Both the position numbers and the translations under genes were made by a program. This document shows positions 34,315 to 44,526 of a stretch of DNA of 64,000 nt, piece by piece. This DNA comes from Paenibacillus sp. 1001270B_150601_E10 (GTDB lineage Bacteria > Bacillota > Bacilli > Paenibacillales > Paenibacillaceae), in NCBI RefSeq assembly GCF_015558675.1, contig NZ_JADMOL010000002.1, positions 620,111 through 684,110 of the forward strand, in the 5' to 3' direction. Position 1 is the first letter of the stretch. Each line of letters starts with the position of its first letter. The notes beneath the pieces are model-generated. The model worked only from the letters and a program-made list of their open reading frames with translations. It did not search any database and was not told where the DNA came from.

Positions 34315-35634
34315 TCAATTGTACAAGTTCGTTGTACCACGAGTAATAAACCTTGTGATGATGCTAACGATAATGAAGGTTAAGATCATGCTGATGACAA
34401 GGATGAAAAGCATCGGGACTTGTCGCCAGCCTTCGCCAGATGCAATAAGCATGAACCATTGATTTAGCTCAGTTATCATCGATGGCGATGCATTCATTTC
34501 GGAGCCGATCGCACTCATGGTTGGCATGGCTCCTTCCCATTGAAGCAGCCATCTCTGTAAAGGATACCAACACAAATAGGTCAAGCCAAAGGCGATGACG
34601 GCATGCAGCAGCCTTGCTTTCACAAAGCTTGCAAAACGAATATCTGTCTGCTTGATCAGACTATGAACCTGCAAGTGTGCGCTAAAGCCGCTCCAAGCGA
34701 TAACGGCGCTCACTAATGCCGCTTGGAATACAGGGGATTTGAGGGTTAGATTGCTGATGGCAAAAGCGCCAAGGTTCACTTCAAATATGCCATTTAATAG
34801 GATGCTCCCGAATTGCTGAGGGATGGCCAGTCTCATCACTTGGATAATGACCGAGAAGATCATCATATATCCGCCGATCATCATTAAGGTTTGGACAGAG
34901 GATGCCGTTGCTTCGCCAAGAAGCCTGCCAAGTGGTCTGCCATCTGCGCGATGAGCCTGCTCCATCGCATTCATGATGCGTTTGCCGAGTGATGGTTGGC
35001 TAAACGTTCTGTCTTCGGTAGTACCTGACTTGTCCGATATTCGTACGGTGCGTTTATCTTTATTCCGAGAAGCTGACAAAGATAATGGATGTTTTCCAAA
35101 AATGCGAAGCAGGAGCATCACGAGCATAGCGGACAACCAGTGAACGATCGCAATCGTCAAGCCCGTATTGGCGGCTTGCATAAAGCCGACGCCGACAACA
35201 GCAATCATAAAGACAGGACTGCTGGCGTGAGACAAGATCAGAAGCCGTTCCGCTTCGGATTGACTGACGAGCTGCTGCTTGCGCAAGGTAACGACAGCCT
35301 CGGCTCCAGCGGGATATCCCGCAGTCCATCCCGCTGCCCATGCCCAACCGCCCACTCCTGGAAGACGAAACAAGAGGCGCATAAGCGGATCGAGCAGCAC
35401 GCCTAATCCATGTACCCAACCATAGGCCATGAGCATTTGGGACAAAATAAGAAAAGGCAGCAATGCCGGAAAGATCATATTCCACCATACTTTTAAGCCT
35501 TGTAGCGACGCTTGAAAGGCTTCATCTGGATAGGCGATGATACAAAAGACCAGTAGGAGAGCTGTTCCCCCCGCAGTGAGCGTGTAGATGGGACGTTTGT
35601 TCAATGGCTGTTGAAAAAGCCTGGTTTGCTTCAT
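34315..35634 (-). CDS. ylbJ: Sporulation integral membrane protein YlbJ
   Basis: 439 residues with about eight membrane spans. The start at 35634 follows GAGGTGA. Nucleoside-transporter-gate-like segments are visible (GVGGWAWAAGWTAGYPAGAEAV, LSHASSPVFMIAVVGVGFM, IGGYMMIFSVIIQV), as in YlbJ/SpoVV. In Bacillus subtilis this protein is needed for spore cortex formation and dipicolinic acid movement into the forespore. Its place between coaD and the ylbL homologue, on the opposite strand, agrees with the conserved neighbourhood. It supports a spore-forming host. Confidence 0.9.
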   Translation of the reverse strand: MKQTRLFQQPLNKRPIYTLTAGGTALLLVFCIIAYPDEAFQASLQGLKVWWNMIFPALLPFLILSQMLMAYGWVHGLGVLLDPLMRLLFRLPGVGGWAWAAGWTAGYPAGAEAVVTLRKQQLVSQSEAERLLILSHASSPVFMIAVVGVGFMQAANTGLTIAIVHWLSAMLVMLLLRIFGKHPLSLSASRNKDKRTVRISDKSGTTEDRTFSQPSLGKRIMNAMEQAHRADGRPLGRLLGEATASSVQTLMMIGGYMMIFSVIIQVMRLAIPQQFGSILLNGIFEVNLGAFAISNLTLKSPVFQAALVSAVIAWSGFSAHLQVHSLIKQTDIRFASFVKARLLHAVIAFGLTYLCWYPLQRWLLQWEGAMPTMSAIGSEMNASPSMITELNQWFMLIASGEGWRQVPMLFILVISMILTFIIVSIITRFITRGTTNLYN

Positions 35635-35759
35635 TATGTTCACCTCAGAGCAGAGTTGGCTGGCCATGAAAAAAAGGAATAGCTTGACGCAAATGACCGT
35701 AATCTATATTTACGTAAAGAGGACGGGCTTTAGACCTGCACGGAGGAGGCGTTCATGCA

Positions 35760-36812
35760 ATGGTAGAAAAACGAATGCAAGATCAGAGGTATAAACGGGG
35801 GAATTGGGCGGTATGGCGCTGGCTCATCGTTTGCTTGCTTGTGGTGTATGTCGTTGTTTTCATGCCTACTCCATATGTCATTTATACACCAGGCAGTGCA
35901 GAAGAGATTAAGCCCATGGTTGAGGTTCGGCAGGGAGATGAGACAGAGAAAGGGACCTTCATGCTGACTACAGTAAGAAGGACTTATGCGAATATAGCCC
36001 TGCTCGGAATCAACTCGTTTAATGACAATGCTCAGATTGCGAAAAAGGAAGATACGCTGCGAGGGCGAAGCGAGGCGGAGTACAATACAGAGCTTGTGTT
36101 CAGTATGACCGGATCCCAAAGCAATGCCATTCTTGCGGCCTATAATTACGCAAAGATTCCGTATACCGTGGAGAATATGGGCTTGTATGTCATTGCTAAT
36201 CTGCCGGATATCGCGAAAAATACGTTAAAGACCAATGATCGAATCATTGAGGTGGAAGGGCATCGCGTCAACAAAGTGAAGGACCTTCAGGATGTGATTA
36301 AAACGTACCGCGAAGGGGACACGCTTAACGTTATTGTCGAACGAGACGGAATACAGGAGAAGGCAACAGCAACGCTCGTATCCTTTGTGTCAAGCGCCGA
36401 TAAGACGAAGAAGCAAGTCGGCTTTGGCATTCAATTCGGGGAGAAGACCGAGATTGTACCGGCAAATGAAGGGCACAGCATTACGTTTAAAGACAATAAT
36501 ATTGGTGGTCCTTCAGCTGGCTTGATGTTTACCTTGGAACTCATCAACCGTTTAACGCCAGGTGATTTGACAAGAGGACTGCGGATCGCCGGTACAGGTG
36601 AGATTACGCCAGATGGCCAAGTCGGAATTATTGGAGGCATTCAGCACAAGGTAGTAGCCGCAGACCGTGAAGGCGCTGAGCTGTTCCTTGCACCTGAGGG
36701 CAACTACAAAGAGGCGAAGGCCAAAGTAGACAAGATGGATACAAAGATGAAGGTCGTACCTGTAAGCACGCTTCAGGATGCTTTAAAGGCGATTCAGTCT
36801 TATGGAAAATAA
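35760..36812 (+). CDS. ylbL: YlbL-type PDZ/Lon-like membrane protease
   Basis: 350 residues. One N-terminal membrane helix (about 20-38), a PDZ domain (about 130-215, LKTNDRIIEVEGHRVNKVKDL), and a C-terminal Lon (S16) protease domain. In the latter GGPSAGLMFTLEL holds the catalytic Ser and GIQHKVVAA the catalytic Lys. Homologues are SepM of streptococci and YlbL of Bacillus. The start ATG is 11 bases after GGAGGAGG; a closer ATG at 35755 is out of frame. The gene is divergent from ylbJ. Confidence 0.9.
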   Translation: MVEKRMQDQRYKRGNWAVWRWLIVCLLVVYVVVFMPTPYVIYTPGSAEEIKPMVEVRQGDETEKGTFMLTTVRRTYANIALLGINSFNDNAQIAKKEDTLRGRSEAEYNTELVFSMTGSQSNAILAAYNYAKIPYTVENMGLYVIANLPDIAKNTLKTNDRIIEVEGHRVNKVKDLQDVIKTYREGDTLNVIVERDGIQEKATATLVSFVSSADKTKKQVGFGIQFGEKTEIVPANEGHSITFKDNNIGGPSAGLMFTLELINRLTPGDLTRGLRIAGTGEITPDGQVGIIGGIQHKVVAADREGAELFLAPEGNYKEAKAKVDKMDTKMKVVPVSTLQDALKAIQSYGK

Positions 36813-36871
36813 GGCTGGCCTACTTCGAATACCATGATCGGAGTTATCGCGTAGCAACAAAATAAAAGAAG

Positions 36872-36906
36872 AGGCTGATCCTTCTATGGGGATCAGCCTT
36901 TTCTTT
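36872..36906 (+). terminator. Terminator after ylbL
   Basis: AGGCTGATCC and GGATCAGCCT pair perfectly, followed by TTTTCTTT. Confidence 0.85.
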
Positions 36907-36996
36907 AGAGGTTATGCAACATGGAGATATGATTTAGGATTATCTTGTTGTATATCCCAGATCGAGGTGGCATGAGCAGAATGTACTAGCCGCTGT

Positions 36997-38310
36997 TTAA
37001 ACACGTCTTGGCGGCTCGAAGTAATCCCGATAGGCAAGCTTCCCGTTCCAAGCAGAAAAGCTGCCTGCGTACACAGCAGTGGCTTGGATATCGGCTTGTA
37101 GTCCATTTCTTCCCCCAAGCACGGCATTTTCTCGATCAGCCTTATGAATGATTGGAAGCGATGAGGTCTTGCGCATCTGCTTCAGGAGCGCTTGTCCACG
37201 TTCACTAAAGCCAAGCACTCGTATATACGAAGGTCCGTGTGATAGGGCATCAGGCCCAAAGTGGTCTTTGTCATGACCGAGGAGGATATGGGTCAGCATG
37301 CGCTGCAGCTTTGTTCTTGTATATCGTTTTGACTTTAAATGTTCTAGCAATTCTTCAACAGAACGTTCCCTTAATTGAGGCAATGCTTGCTCCAATCGAT
37401 ATTCAAGCCCCTCGTTAACCTCAAGCAGCGCTGCCAGCTGATCTCGAGTCGAACGCTGCAGCTGATATAATAAAGACTCAGCAAAATGCTGCCATGTCAC
37501 AGATCCTCTGCCAAGGCGCTGACATTGCTGCAGGATGTCCCAGGAGGAATTCGGCATATAAGCTGAAGGGTTCCGGTGCTCAGCGATCAAACGCCGTATT
37601 GCGGTTGCACTTGCAATGGTGGAATCATGGACCTCCTGCTCGTGATAGCCTGCTTTCTGGCGTGCTATCGTATAGGGTTGAATGGAGCTCTTAAGTCGGC
37701 CAAGCGCCAGAATATAATGAAGCCCTAGCGAGTTGTTTGGTTCTGCAATCCAAGGTTTAGAGGATGTTGAGTTTAATGCATCTTTTACAAGCTGTGGCTT
37801 TGTTCCACCCGTTGCTTCAACTGCATTTCCATCTACACTTGATGGCTGGCTGATCTCCAAACGCTGAGAAGCAGCAGCTGCAAAGGCCGCGGGATAATTC
37901 ATTCCGCTTTTAAGTGCCTGCTGAAGCAGTGCCTGAAAGCCTTCCGTTTCCTCTGAAAGCAGCTTGGCAGCAGAGGTAAGAGGCTTGATATCGCCGAGCT
38001 CGCTGCCGAAGCACAGCGCATCGACGACGCCTGTTGCTTCCAGTGATGCTACCGCGCCATAAGCGAACCACTCAGCTGGCTGTACAGCATAAGCGACAGG
38101 CAGCTCGATCACAAGATCAGCGCCTTGCTTAAGCGCCATATCGGCCCGAGCCCATTTGTCGACAATCGCAGGCTCGCCGCGCTGCAAGAAGTGTCCGCTC
38201 ATAACGGCGACGACCGCATCAGCCTCCGTCAAGCGTGCAGATTCCTTTAAATGGTATACATGCCCGTTATGAAACGGGTTATATTCGACAATGATGCCAA
38301 CCGTACGCAT
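36997..38310 (-). CDS. tmcAL: tRNA(Met) cytidine acetate ligase TmcAL (YlbM)
   Basis: 437 residues. N-terminal nucleotidyltransferase-like domain with GIIVEYNPFHNGHVYHL (the HxGH-type ATP site) and MSGHFLQRGEPAIVDKWARA, then the characteristic helical C-terminal part. The family makes N4-acetylcytidine at the wobble position of elongator tRNA(Met) using acetate and ATP. The position between ylbL and yceD follows the Bacillus order, with opposite orientation to its neighbours. Confidence 0.92.
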   Translation of the reverse strand: MRTVGIIVEYNPFHNGHVYHLKESARLTEADAVVAVMSGHFLQRGEPAIVDKWARADMALKQGADLVIELPVAYAVQPAEWFAYGAVASLEATGVVDALCFGSELGDIKPLTSAAKLLSEETEGFQALLQQALKSGMNYPAAFAAAASQRLEISQPSSVDGNAVEATGGTKPQLVKDALNSTSSKPWIAEPNNSLGLHYILALGRLKSSIQPYTIARQKAGYHEQEVHDSTIASATAIRRLIAEHRNPSAYMPNSSWDILQQCQRLGRGSVTWQHFAESLLYQLQRSTRDQLAALLEVNEGLEYRLEQALPQLRERSVEELLEHLKSKRYTRTKLQRMLTHILLGHDKDHFGPDALSHGPSYIRVLGFSERGQALLKQMRKTSSLPIIHKADRENAVLGGRNGLQADIQATAVYAGSFSAWNGKLAYRDYFEPPRRV

Positions 38311-38394
38311 GTTGTCATATCCTTTCTTTGTAAGGAGATGTGATGTTCCTTATTATATCGAATCTATCCCTAGTAAGGAAAGGAAGCGTAGTGT

Positions 38395-38517
38395 ATGATA
38401 GATGGAACTGTAATCGTACAGGATCTTGCCGCTTGTGATGATGAAGCTGGGATTCATGTCGATTCTGTTCCTTTGTATTTGAAGGGCGAATTTAGCTTAA
38501 GCTATAAGAAGAGCTAA
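38395..38517 (+). CDS. Small acidic hypothetical protein, 40 residues
   Basis: ATG preceded by AAAGGAAG; sense codons read smoothly to TAA (MIDGTVIVQDLAACDDEAG... ending LSYKKS). It sits between ylbM and the promoter of yceD. No family recognised; coding status is uncertain. Confidence 0.4.
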   Translation: MIDGTVIVQDLAACDDEAGIHVDSVPLYLKGEFSLSYKKS

Positions 38518-38540
38518 AATGATCTGTCAAACGAATTTGG

Positions 38541-38570
38541 TTGACAAAGCATAAGCCTAATGGCTATAAT
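38541..38570 (+). promoter_or_regulatory. Consensus sigma-A promoter of yceD-rpmF
   Basis: Perfect TTGACA and perfect TATAAT, 18 bases apart, 26 bases before the yceD start. Confidence 0.88.
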
Positions 38571-38596
38571 TAATTTTGTTTGTTTGAGGTGATATC

Positions 38597-39106
38597 ATGC
38601 ACTTTAATTATCGAGATGTGAACCGTGGCCAACGTGTACATATTCGTGAAACGTTCCGTGCTGACGATGTCATTAAGGAGCGAGCCGATATTCATCACAT
38701 TGAGCCGGTTGATGTCGATTTAACCGCAACGGTAGCAGGTGAAGACAGAGTCGATGTGCATGGTCGCATCACAGCGACAATGAACACGGTCTGCTCCAGA
38801 TGCTTGGAGCCGCACGTTGAGACTGTTGTTATTCCGTTTCATGAGCAATTTGCGATGGCGGACTCTACGGATCTTCCAACAGACGACGAAGATGAAGTCA
38901 TAATCGTGACGGATGAACGCGTTGATCTGAAGCCATATGTGGAGGAAGCGGTGTTTGTTCACTTGCCTTTTGCCCCATTATGTAAAGAAGACTGTGCTGG
39001 TCTTTGCCCTACATGCGGGAAGAATCGCAATGAGCAGTCCTGTGATTGCTCGAATGAACGAATTGATCCGCGACTGGCTGGGTTGCAAGATTTCTTTAAG
39101 AAATGA
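38597..39106 (+). CDS. yceD: DUF177/YceD family protein
   Basis: 169 residues behind GAGGTGA. Mid-region CSRCLEP and C-terminal FAPLCKEDCAGLCPTCGKNRNEQSCDC are the conserved Cys pattern of DUF177 (YceD/YlbN). The protein is nearly always encoded with rpmF and is linked to 23S rRNA accumulation. Cotranscribed with rpmF 48 bases downstream. Confidence 0.9.
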   Translation: MHFNYRDVNRGQRVHIRETFRADDVIKERADIHHIEPVDVDLTATVAGEDRVDVHGRITATMNTVCSRCLEPHVETVVIPFHEQFAMADSTDLPTDDEDEVIIVTDERVDLKPYVEEAVFVHLPFAPLCKEDCAGLCPTCGKNRNEQSCDCSNERIDPRLAGLQDFFKK

Positions 39107-39154
39107 TCAACCAAACCGAAAGGTAACATGGAATTAATGTAAGGAGGTGGGAAC

Positions 39155-39331
39155 ATGGCAGTACCTCAAAGAAGAACTTCCAAAACACGCCGCGATATGC
39201 GCCGTACTCATTTTAAGTTAGAGGTTCCGGGCATGGTTAAATGCGAACAATGTGGTGAGTTGAAACTTTCGCATCACGTATGCAAAGTTTGCGGAACATA
39301 CAAGCAAAGAGAGATTATCAAACAACAATAA
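39155..39331 (+). CDS. rpmF: 50S ribosomal protein L32
   Basis: 58 residues: [17 protein letters not shown] start, then zinc-ribbon Cys30, Cys33, Cys43 and Cys46. The intact C4 set marks the zinc-binding form. Strong AAGGAGGTGG site. A very strong terminator follows. Confidence 0.97.
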   Translation: MAVPQRRTSKTRRDMRRTHFKLEVPGMVKCEQCGELKLSHHVCKVCGTYKQREIIKQQ

Positions 39332-39367
39332 TCTTAGATGCGGCTAGCGCTGCTTGCCGCACACCTG

Positions 39368-39405
39368 AAAAATAGCATCCTGCCTATGGCGGGATGCTAT
39401 TTTTT
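39368..39405 (+). terminator. Terminator of yceD-rpmF
   Basis: Sixteen-pair stem (AAAATAGCATCCTGCC with GGCGGGATGCTATTTT, one G-T), three-base loop, T run. Confidence 0.92.
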
Positions 39406-39568
39406 ATGTTGATGAGCATAACCGCACTTAAGTATTGGGAAATGATAGACAGACAACAATCCTTGCCACAAAAGGCTTGATAGGATCTATTGACCTCCTA
39501 TTTATCTATGATTATATGCTGCTATGAAACTGAAGCTTTTCAAGGACAGCATTTTTATATATACTTAA

Positions 39569-39585
39569 TTAGTACCTGGTTCTAA
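39569..39585 (+). promoter_or_regulatory. FapR operator
   Basis: TTAGTACCTGGTTCTAA is close to the inverted-repeat FapR box of Bacillus (TTAGTACC followed by its near mirror). It lies about 95 bases before fapR, with TATATA immediately upstream as a likely -10. It implies feedback control of the whole fatty-acid operon by malonyl-CoA through FapR. Confidence 0.82.
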
Positions 39586-39680
39586 GAAGAGGTTACAATC
39601 AAGGGACATTTCCTTGATCATTGTATAGATCTATTCTAAATCAAGGCCTTGTTAGACACACTAGATAAGGAGGTGCGGGC

Positions 39681-40286
39681 ATGGATCGTCTGCCGAAAAA
39701 AGAGCGTCATCAACAATTGCTTAAGATTATTGAAGACAATCCGTTCATTACGGATCAGGACTTGACCCGCATGCTCCGGGTGAGCATTCAGACGATTCGC
39801 TTGGATCGCATGGAGTTGGGCATTCCTGAGCTGCGAGAACGATTGAAGCTAATGGCTGAGCAATCCTATGATCAAGTAAGATCGTTGCCGATAGATGAGG
39901 TTATTGGTGATATTGTCGATTTGCAGCTCGATCGGAGCGGAATCTCTATTCTTGAGATTAAGCAGGAGCATGTCTTCTCGAGAACGAAGATTGCGCGCGG
40001 GCATCACTTGTTTGCACAGGCGAACTCGCTTGCGGTTGCCGTCATCGATGATGAGATTGCACTGACAGCTTCGGCGGATATCCGATTTGTCCGCCAGGTC
40101 AAGCTTGGGGAAAAGTGTGTAGCAAAGGCTTATGTGCGGTCAATCTCAGGTGAGCGTCACAAGGCTAAGGTTGAAGTGTTCAGCTATGTGGGAGACGAAC
40201 TCGTGTTTCAAGGGCACTTTATCATATTCCGTTCGAATACTGAGACAGGCGGCGGAGAAGGAGTAGAGCATGAAGATAGTCATTGA
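39681..40286 (+). CDS. fapR: Transcription factor FapR
   Basis: 201 residues behind AAGGAGG. N-terminal DeoR-like helix-turn-helix ([21 protein letters not shown]), a linker helix, and a C-terminal hot-dog fold that binds malonyl-CoA ([19 protein letters not shown], with the effector-contacting segment). FapR represses fatty-acid and phospholipid synthesis genes until malonyl-CoA accumulates. It heads the operon it controls; see the box at 39569. It overlaps plsX by 17 bases. Confidence 0.95.
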   Translation: MDRLPKKERHQQLLKIIEDNPFITDQDLTRMLRVSIQTIRLDRMELGIPELRERLKLMAEQSYDQVRSLPIDEVIGDIVDLQLDRSGISILEIKQEHVFSRTKIARGHHLFAQANSLAVAVIDDEIALTASADIRFVRQVKLGEKCVAKAYVRSISGERHKAKVEVFSYVGDELVFQGHFIIFRSNTETGGGEGVEHEDSH

Positions 40287-41268
40287 TGCCATGGGTGGCG
40301 ACCATGCCCCAAAGAGCAACGTGGAAGGTGCTTGCGAGGCGGCAAAGATGTGGAAGGATATCGAGATTATCCTCGTTGGGGATGAAGCTCAAATTCGTCC
40401 ATTGATGCAGGATGCGCCAAGCAATATTACGGTCGTCCATACGCCCGATCGTATAGAGGCGGATGATGAACCGGTCAAGGCGGTTCGCAGAAAGAAAGGG
40501 GCCTCTATGGTCATGGCGGGGCGCATGGTGCGCGAAGGCGAAGCAGACTGTATGATCTCAGCGGGGAATACAGGCGCGCTGATGACCACTGGACTGCTTG
40601 TTGTAGGCCGAATGGAAGGTGTAGAGCGTCCAGCCTTAGCGCCTATGCTGCCTACGATGGATGGCAAAGGTGTTCTTGCACTCGATCTTGGAGCCAATAT
40701 GGACGCGAAGCCCGAGCATCTCTTGCAGTACGCAATTATGGGCAGTATCTATCGTGAGAAGATGCATGGCATGTCGAAGCCTCGAGTAGGGCTTCTCAAC
40801 GTTGGTACCGAAGCGATGAAAGGCAATGAGCTGACGAAGGAAGTGTTTCCGCTTCTTGAGAAAGCGAATATTCATTTTGTAGGAAATGTTGAGGCAAGAG
40901 ACGTGTTGGAAAGCAACTGCGACATTCTCGTTTGCGACGGTTTTGTAGGGAACGTCATGCTGAAATCGTTCGAGGGAACCGCAGGTTCGCTCTTCAGTGT
41001 GTTGAAAAAGGAATTTACGCGCAATATCATGACGAAGCTGGCGGCAGCGGTGCTGATGCCAGGTCTAAAGCGTCTTAAGAAAATGATGGACTATAAAGAG
41101 CATGGCGGTGCCCCGCTCTTAGGGCTTCAAGGGTTGGTAATAAAGGCGCACGGCTCCTCCGATAAGCGAGCAGTCCTGAACGCGATCCGTCAAGCACGCA
41201 CAGCATTAGAGCACCAATTGATCGCCACAATTTCTTCTGAGATTGCAGGGAATAATAGCGGGAAGTGA
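40270..41268 (+). CDS. plsX: Phosphate acyltransferase PlsX
   Basis: 332 residues, ATG behind GGAGAAGGAG inside the fapR end. Family landmarks are [53 protein letters not shown] and [12 protein letters not shown]. It makes acyl-phosphate from acyl-ACP for phospholipid synthesis. It ends in a four-base GTGA overlap with the earliest possible fabH start. Confidence 0.96.
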   Translation: MKIVIDAMGGDHAPKSNVEGACEAAKMWKDIEIILVGDEAQIRPLMQDAPSNITVVHTPDRIEADDEPVKAVRRKKGASMVMAGRMVREGEADCMISAGNTGALMTTGLLVVGRMEGVERPALAPMLPTMDGKGVLALDLGANMDAKPEHLLQYAIMGSIYREKMHGMSKPRVGLLNVGTEAMKGNELTKEVFPLLEKANIHFVGNVEARDVLESNCDILVCDGFVGNVMLKSFEGTAGSLFSVLKKEFTRNIMTKLAAAVLMPGLKRLKKMMDYKEHGGAPLLGLQGLVIKAHGSSDKRAVLNAIRQARTALEHQLIATISSEIAGNNSGK

Positions 41269-41279
41269 GTGAAATCGAG

Positions 41280-42266
41280 ATGAAGATGCCTTCAGTAGGA
41301 ATTATTGGAACGGGGAAATATGTACCAGAGCGCATTTTGTCAAATGAAGACTTGGCACGCATGGTCGACACGAATGATGAATGGATCACAACGATGACCG
41401 GGATGAAAGAGCGCCGCATTGCTGCAGAGCATCAAGCGACCTCTGACTTGGCTTATGAAGCCGCTGTACGAGCGATTGAATCAGCAGGACTTACTGCGGA
41501 GGATATCGATCTCATTATGGTATGCTCTGTAACGCCAGATATGATGTTCCCATCCACGGCTTGTTTGGTCCAAGAACGCTTGGGAGCGAAGAATGCAGCG
41601 GCATTTGACTTGTCCGCAGCTTGTGCAGGCTTTATTTATGGCGTGGCTACTGCAACAAGCTATATTAAGACAGGGATGTACAAGCATGTGCTCGTTATCG
41701 GTGCTGAGACCTTGTCTCGCATTACGGATTATACGGATCGCAATACGTGCATTCTTTTTGGTGATGGCGCAGGCGCGGCTGTACTCGGTCCTGTTCCGGA
41801 AGGCCGCGGCTTCCAATCTTTTGAGCTTGGCGCAGATGGCAAAGGGAAAGAGCTGCTCACACTAGAAGGTGGCGGGTCCCGCCATCCTGCTTCCTTGGAC
41901 ACCGTTGAAGGCAGACGTCATTTCATCTACATGAACGGTCGTGAAGTGTTCAAATTTGCCGTTCGCATTATGGGCTCTGCTGCGGAAGAGGCACTGGCGA
42001 AGGCTGGCAAGACCAAGGAAGATATTGATCTTCTTATTCCGCATCAGGCGAATATTCGTATTATCCAATCCGCTATTGATCGATTGAATCTTCCACCTGA
42101 GAAGTGTATGATCAATATTCCGAAGTATGCGAATACTTCCGCTGCGTCTATCCCGCTTGCGCTGGCAGAAGCTGTCGAGGAAGGCCGTATTAAAGAAGGC
42201 GATACGATTGTATTGGTAGGTTTCGGCGGCGGATTGACTTGGGGCGCAGCTGTGCTTACTTGGTAG
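41280..42266 (+). CDS. fabH: Beta-ketoacyl-ACP synthase III
   Basis: 328 residues from the ATG at 41280, ten bases after GGAAGTGAG. A GTG at 41265 is in frame and would overlap plsX. Active-site residues are visible: Cys in SAACAGFIYG, His in PHQANIRI and Asn in YANTSAAS. FabH starts each chain by condensing acyl-CoA with malonyl-ACP; branched-chain primers are expected in this group. Its presence inside the fapR-plsX-fabD block differs from Bacillus subtilis, where fabH lies elsewhere. Confidence 0.94.
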   Translation: MKMPSVGIIGTGKYVPERILSNEDLARMVDTNDEWITTMTGMKERRIAAEHQATSDLAYEAAVRAIESAGLTAEDIDLIMVCSVTPDMMFPSTACLVQERLGAKNAAAFDLSAACAGFIYGVATATSYIKTGMYKHVLVIGAETLSRITDYTDRNTCILFGDGAGAAVLGPVPEGRGFQSFELGADGKGKELLTLEGGGSRHPASLDTVEGRRHFIYMNGREVFKFAVRIMGSAAEEALAKAGKTKEDIDLLIPHQANIRIIQSAIDRLNLPPEKCMINIPKYANTSAASIPLALAEAVEEGRIKEGDTIVLVGFGGGLTWGAAVLTW

Positions 42267-42293
42267 TGCCAGACTAGCAAAGGAGTGTATACA

Positions 42294-43223
42294 TTGGGCA
42301 AAATCGCATTGGTATTTCCAGGCCAAGGGTCTCAGTCGGTAGGCATGGGACGTGATGTCTATGATCAGGTTACAGAAGCGCATGATATTTTCGAAACAGC
42401 GAATCGGGTTCTAGACTATTCCTTGACCGACATCATCTTTAACGGTCCTGTAGAAAGCTTGAAGCAGACTGTGAATACACAGCCTGCTCTATTAACGACA
42501 AGCTACGCGCTTTATAAAGCGTTTGAAGGTAAAGGGATAAAGCCGGATTTTGTAGCAGGTCATAGTCTTGGAGAATACAGCGCACTTGTTGTTGCGGGTG
42601 TGATGACCTTTGAAGAAGCAGTAGCCATCGTGCATAAGCGTGGTCAATTCATGGAAGAGGCGGTTCCAAGCGGTGAAGGCGGCATGGCCGCTGTGCTTGG
42701 CGCATCTCGTGAAGCGCTAGGTGCATTATGTGATGATATTACAGCCGTTACAGCGCCTGTCGAGATGGCGAACCTGAACTGCCCTGGCCAGATTGTAGTA
42801 TCGGGCTCCGCAGCAGGCGTGCAGGCAGTAGTGGAACGCGGCAAGGAAGCCGGAGCGAAGCGCGTGCTTCCGCTTGAAGTCAGCGGTCCGTTCCATTCTT
42901 CTCTGATGAAGCCGGCAGCGGTCCGTCTAGATGCGGCTCTAAGCGAAGTGAACTGGCAGGATGCAAAGATTCCGGTCGTATCCAACGTATCCGCACATGC
43001 GGAGCAGGATGCAGAGCGCATACGTACACTGCTTGTTGAGCAGGTGTTCTCGCCTGTTCTATGGGAAGATAGTGTGAGCTATATGATCGAGCAAGGGACC
43101 GATACCTTTATTGAGATTGGTTCAGGCAATGTGTTGTCAGGTTTGATCAAAAAGATCGACCGTTCCGTCCAAATTGTGACGTTGAACTCCTTAGAGGCTA
43201 TTCAAGCATATACCGCTCAATAA
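42294..43223 (+). CDS. fabD: Malonyl-CoA:ACP transacylase
   Basis: 309 residues. TTG at 42294 sits eight bases after AAAGGAG; a GTG at 42285 is in frame but overlaps that site. Motifs: [13 protein letters not shown], nucleophile in [11 protein letters not shown] and the His in GPFHSSLM. It loads malonyl units onto ACP. In the operon between fabH and fabG. Confidence 0.95.
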   Translation: MGKIALVFPGQGSQSVGMGRDVYDQVTEAHDIFETANRVLDYSLTDIIFNGPVESLKQTVNTQPALLTTSYALYKAFEGKGIKPDFVAGHSLGEYSALVVAGVMTFEEAVAIVHKRGQFMEEAVPSGEGGMAAVLGASREALGALCDDITAVTAPVEMANLNCPGQIVVSGSAAGVQAVVERGKEAGAKRVLPLEVSGPFHSSLMKPAAVRLDAALSEVNWQDAKIPVVSNVSAHAEQDAERIRTLLVEQVFSPVLWEDSVSYMIEQGTDTFIEIGSGNVLSGLIKKIDRSVQIVTLNSLEAIQAYTAQ

Positions 43224-43299
43224 GCGATGCATGGCAATGGAATGGCTAGTGAAGCTAATTCCTATTGATATCCATAACAGAATACAAGGAGGAGTAATC

Positions 43300-44046
43300 A
43301 TGTCGAATGTGGAAGGAAAAGTAGCGCTAGTAACAGGCGCTTCCAGAGGGATTGGGCGTGCAATCGCGCTCGCCTTGGCTTCAGCCGGCGCAGATGTCGT
43401 TGTGAACTATGCTGGGAGCGAGGCTGCGGCAAAGGAGACGGCTCAAGCCATTGAAGCGATGGGACGCCGTGCGATCACCGTGCAGGCCAATGTCGGCAAG
43501 TCCGATGAGGCAGAGCAATTAGTCAAGACGGCCTTGGAACAATTCGGTCGAATTGACATTCTTGTGAATAATGCCGGGATTACTAGAGATAATTTAATTA
43601 TGCGCATGAAAGAAGAGGAGTTCGATCAAGTGATCGAAACGAACCTCAAGGGCGTCTTCAACTGTCTGAAGTCTGTAACGAGACCGATGATGAAGCAGCG
43701 CTCCGGGCGCATCATCAACATTTCGTCTGTTGTGGGCGTTATGGGGAACCCGGGACAAAGCAACTATGTTGCAGCGAAAGCAGGCGTTATTGGCCTTACA
43801 AAGGCTTCTGCTCGCGAGCTAGCCTCCCGCGGGATCACGGTTAACTGCGTCGCTCCAGGCTTTATTGAGACGGAGATGACTGATGTGCTGCCTGAGGAGA
43901 CTCGCGCTGAGCTCATGAAGAGCATTCCGCTTGCGCGTCTTGGTTCACCTGAAGATGTCGCCAAAGCTGTCTTGTTCCTTGCATCGGATGATGCCAACTA
44001 TATGACTGGACAGACGCTTCATGTCGATGGCGGCATGTACATGTAG
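43300..44046 (+). CDS. fabG: 3-oxoacyl-ACP reductase FabG
   Basis: 248 residues from the ATG behind AAGGAGGAG; the open frame reaches upstream without a site. Classical short-chain dehydrogenase: [10 protein letters not shown] cofactor loop, NNAG, Ser of [13 protein letters not shown] catalytic Tyr-Lys, and the end [12 protein letters not shown]. It reduces beta-ketoacyl-ACP with NADPH. Confidence 0.95.
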   Translation: MSNVEGKVALVTGASRGIGRAIALALASAGADVVVNYAGSEAAAKETAQAIEAMGRRAITVQANVGKSDEAEQLVKTALEQFGRIDILVNNAGITRDNLIMRMKEEEFDQVIETNLKGVFNCLKSVTRPMMKQRSGRIINISSVVGVMGNPGQSNYVAAKAGVIGLTKASARELASRGITVNCVAPGFIETEMTDVLPEETRAELMKSIPLARLGSPEDVAKAVLFLASDDANYMTGQTLHVDGGMYM

Positions 44047-44053
44047 GCTTACC

Positions 44054-44073
44054 AGTCTATGTTTTCATAGACT
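44054..44073 (+). terminator. Small hairpin between fabG and acpP
   Basis: AGTCTATG/CATAGACT with a four-base loop; a TTTTTT run follows after 12 bases. Possibly a partial attenuator or a processing site that adjusts acpP level. TATAAT at 44129-44134 may be the -10 of an internal acpP promoter. Confidence 0.4.
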
Positions 44074-44155
44074 TTGAGCAATTTTTTGTTAGATGTTGTT
44101 CCATATGGCAATTTAGAAGGTTTTCTCGTATAATACCAAAGAGGAGGTGAACCGG

Positions 44156-44392
44156 ATGTCTACTGAAGTGTTTGAGCGTGTTAAGCGTATCGTCGTAGAA
44201 CGCCTTGGCGTTGACGAGGCTGAAGTGACTCTCGAAGCATCTTTCAAGGATGATCTTGGCGCTGATTCCCTCGATGTAGTGGAATTGGTGATGGAACTAG
44301 AAGATGAGTTTGATATGGAAATCTCTGACGAAGACGCAGAGAAGATTACATCAGTTGGTGAAGTTGTAAACTACATACAATCTCATAACTAA
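44156..44392 (+). CDS. acpP: Acyl carrier protein
   Basis: 78 residues, acidic, starting at the ATG behind GAGGAGGTGA. Phosphopantetheine site Ser in [16 protein letters not shown]. It carries the growing acyl chain and is expected at high level, in line with its strong start site and separate upstream signals. Confidence 0.97.
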   Translation: MSTEVFERVKRIVVERLGVDEAEVTLEASFKDDLGADSLDVVELVMELEDEFDMEISDEDAEKITSVGEVVNYIQSHN

Positions 44393-44400
44393 GATTGTAG

Positions 44401-44423
44401 AGTCCCGTTACTATAACGGGACT
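44401..44423 (+). terminator. Hairpin between acpP and fabF
   Basis: AGTCCCGTT pairs perfectly with AACGGGACT across a five-base loop, followed by TCTCC and not by a clear U-tract. Likely a stability element or weak attenuator. Confidence 0.45.
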
Positions 44424-44526
44424 TCTCCTCATTCATGTAAGGATTCTTTCGTCATAAGATGCGTTATTTCAACGTATTCAATCATAAATAGAGCGTCAAC
44501 TTTAGAACAATCGAGGTGAATTTCTT

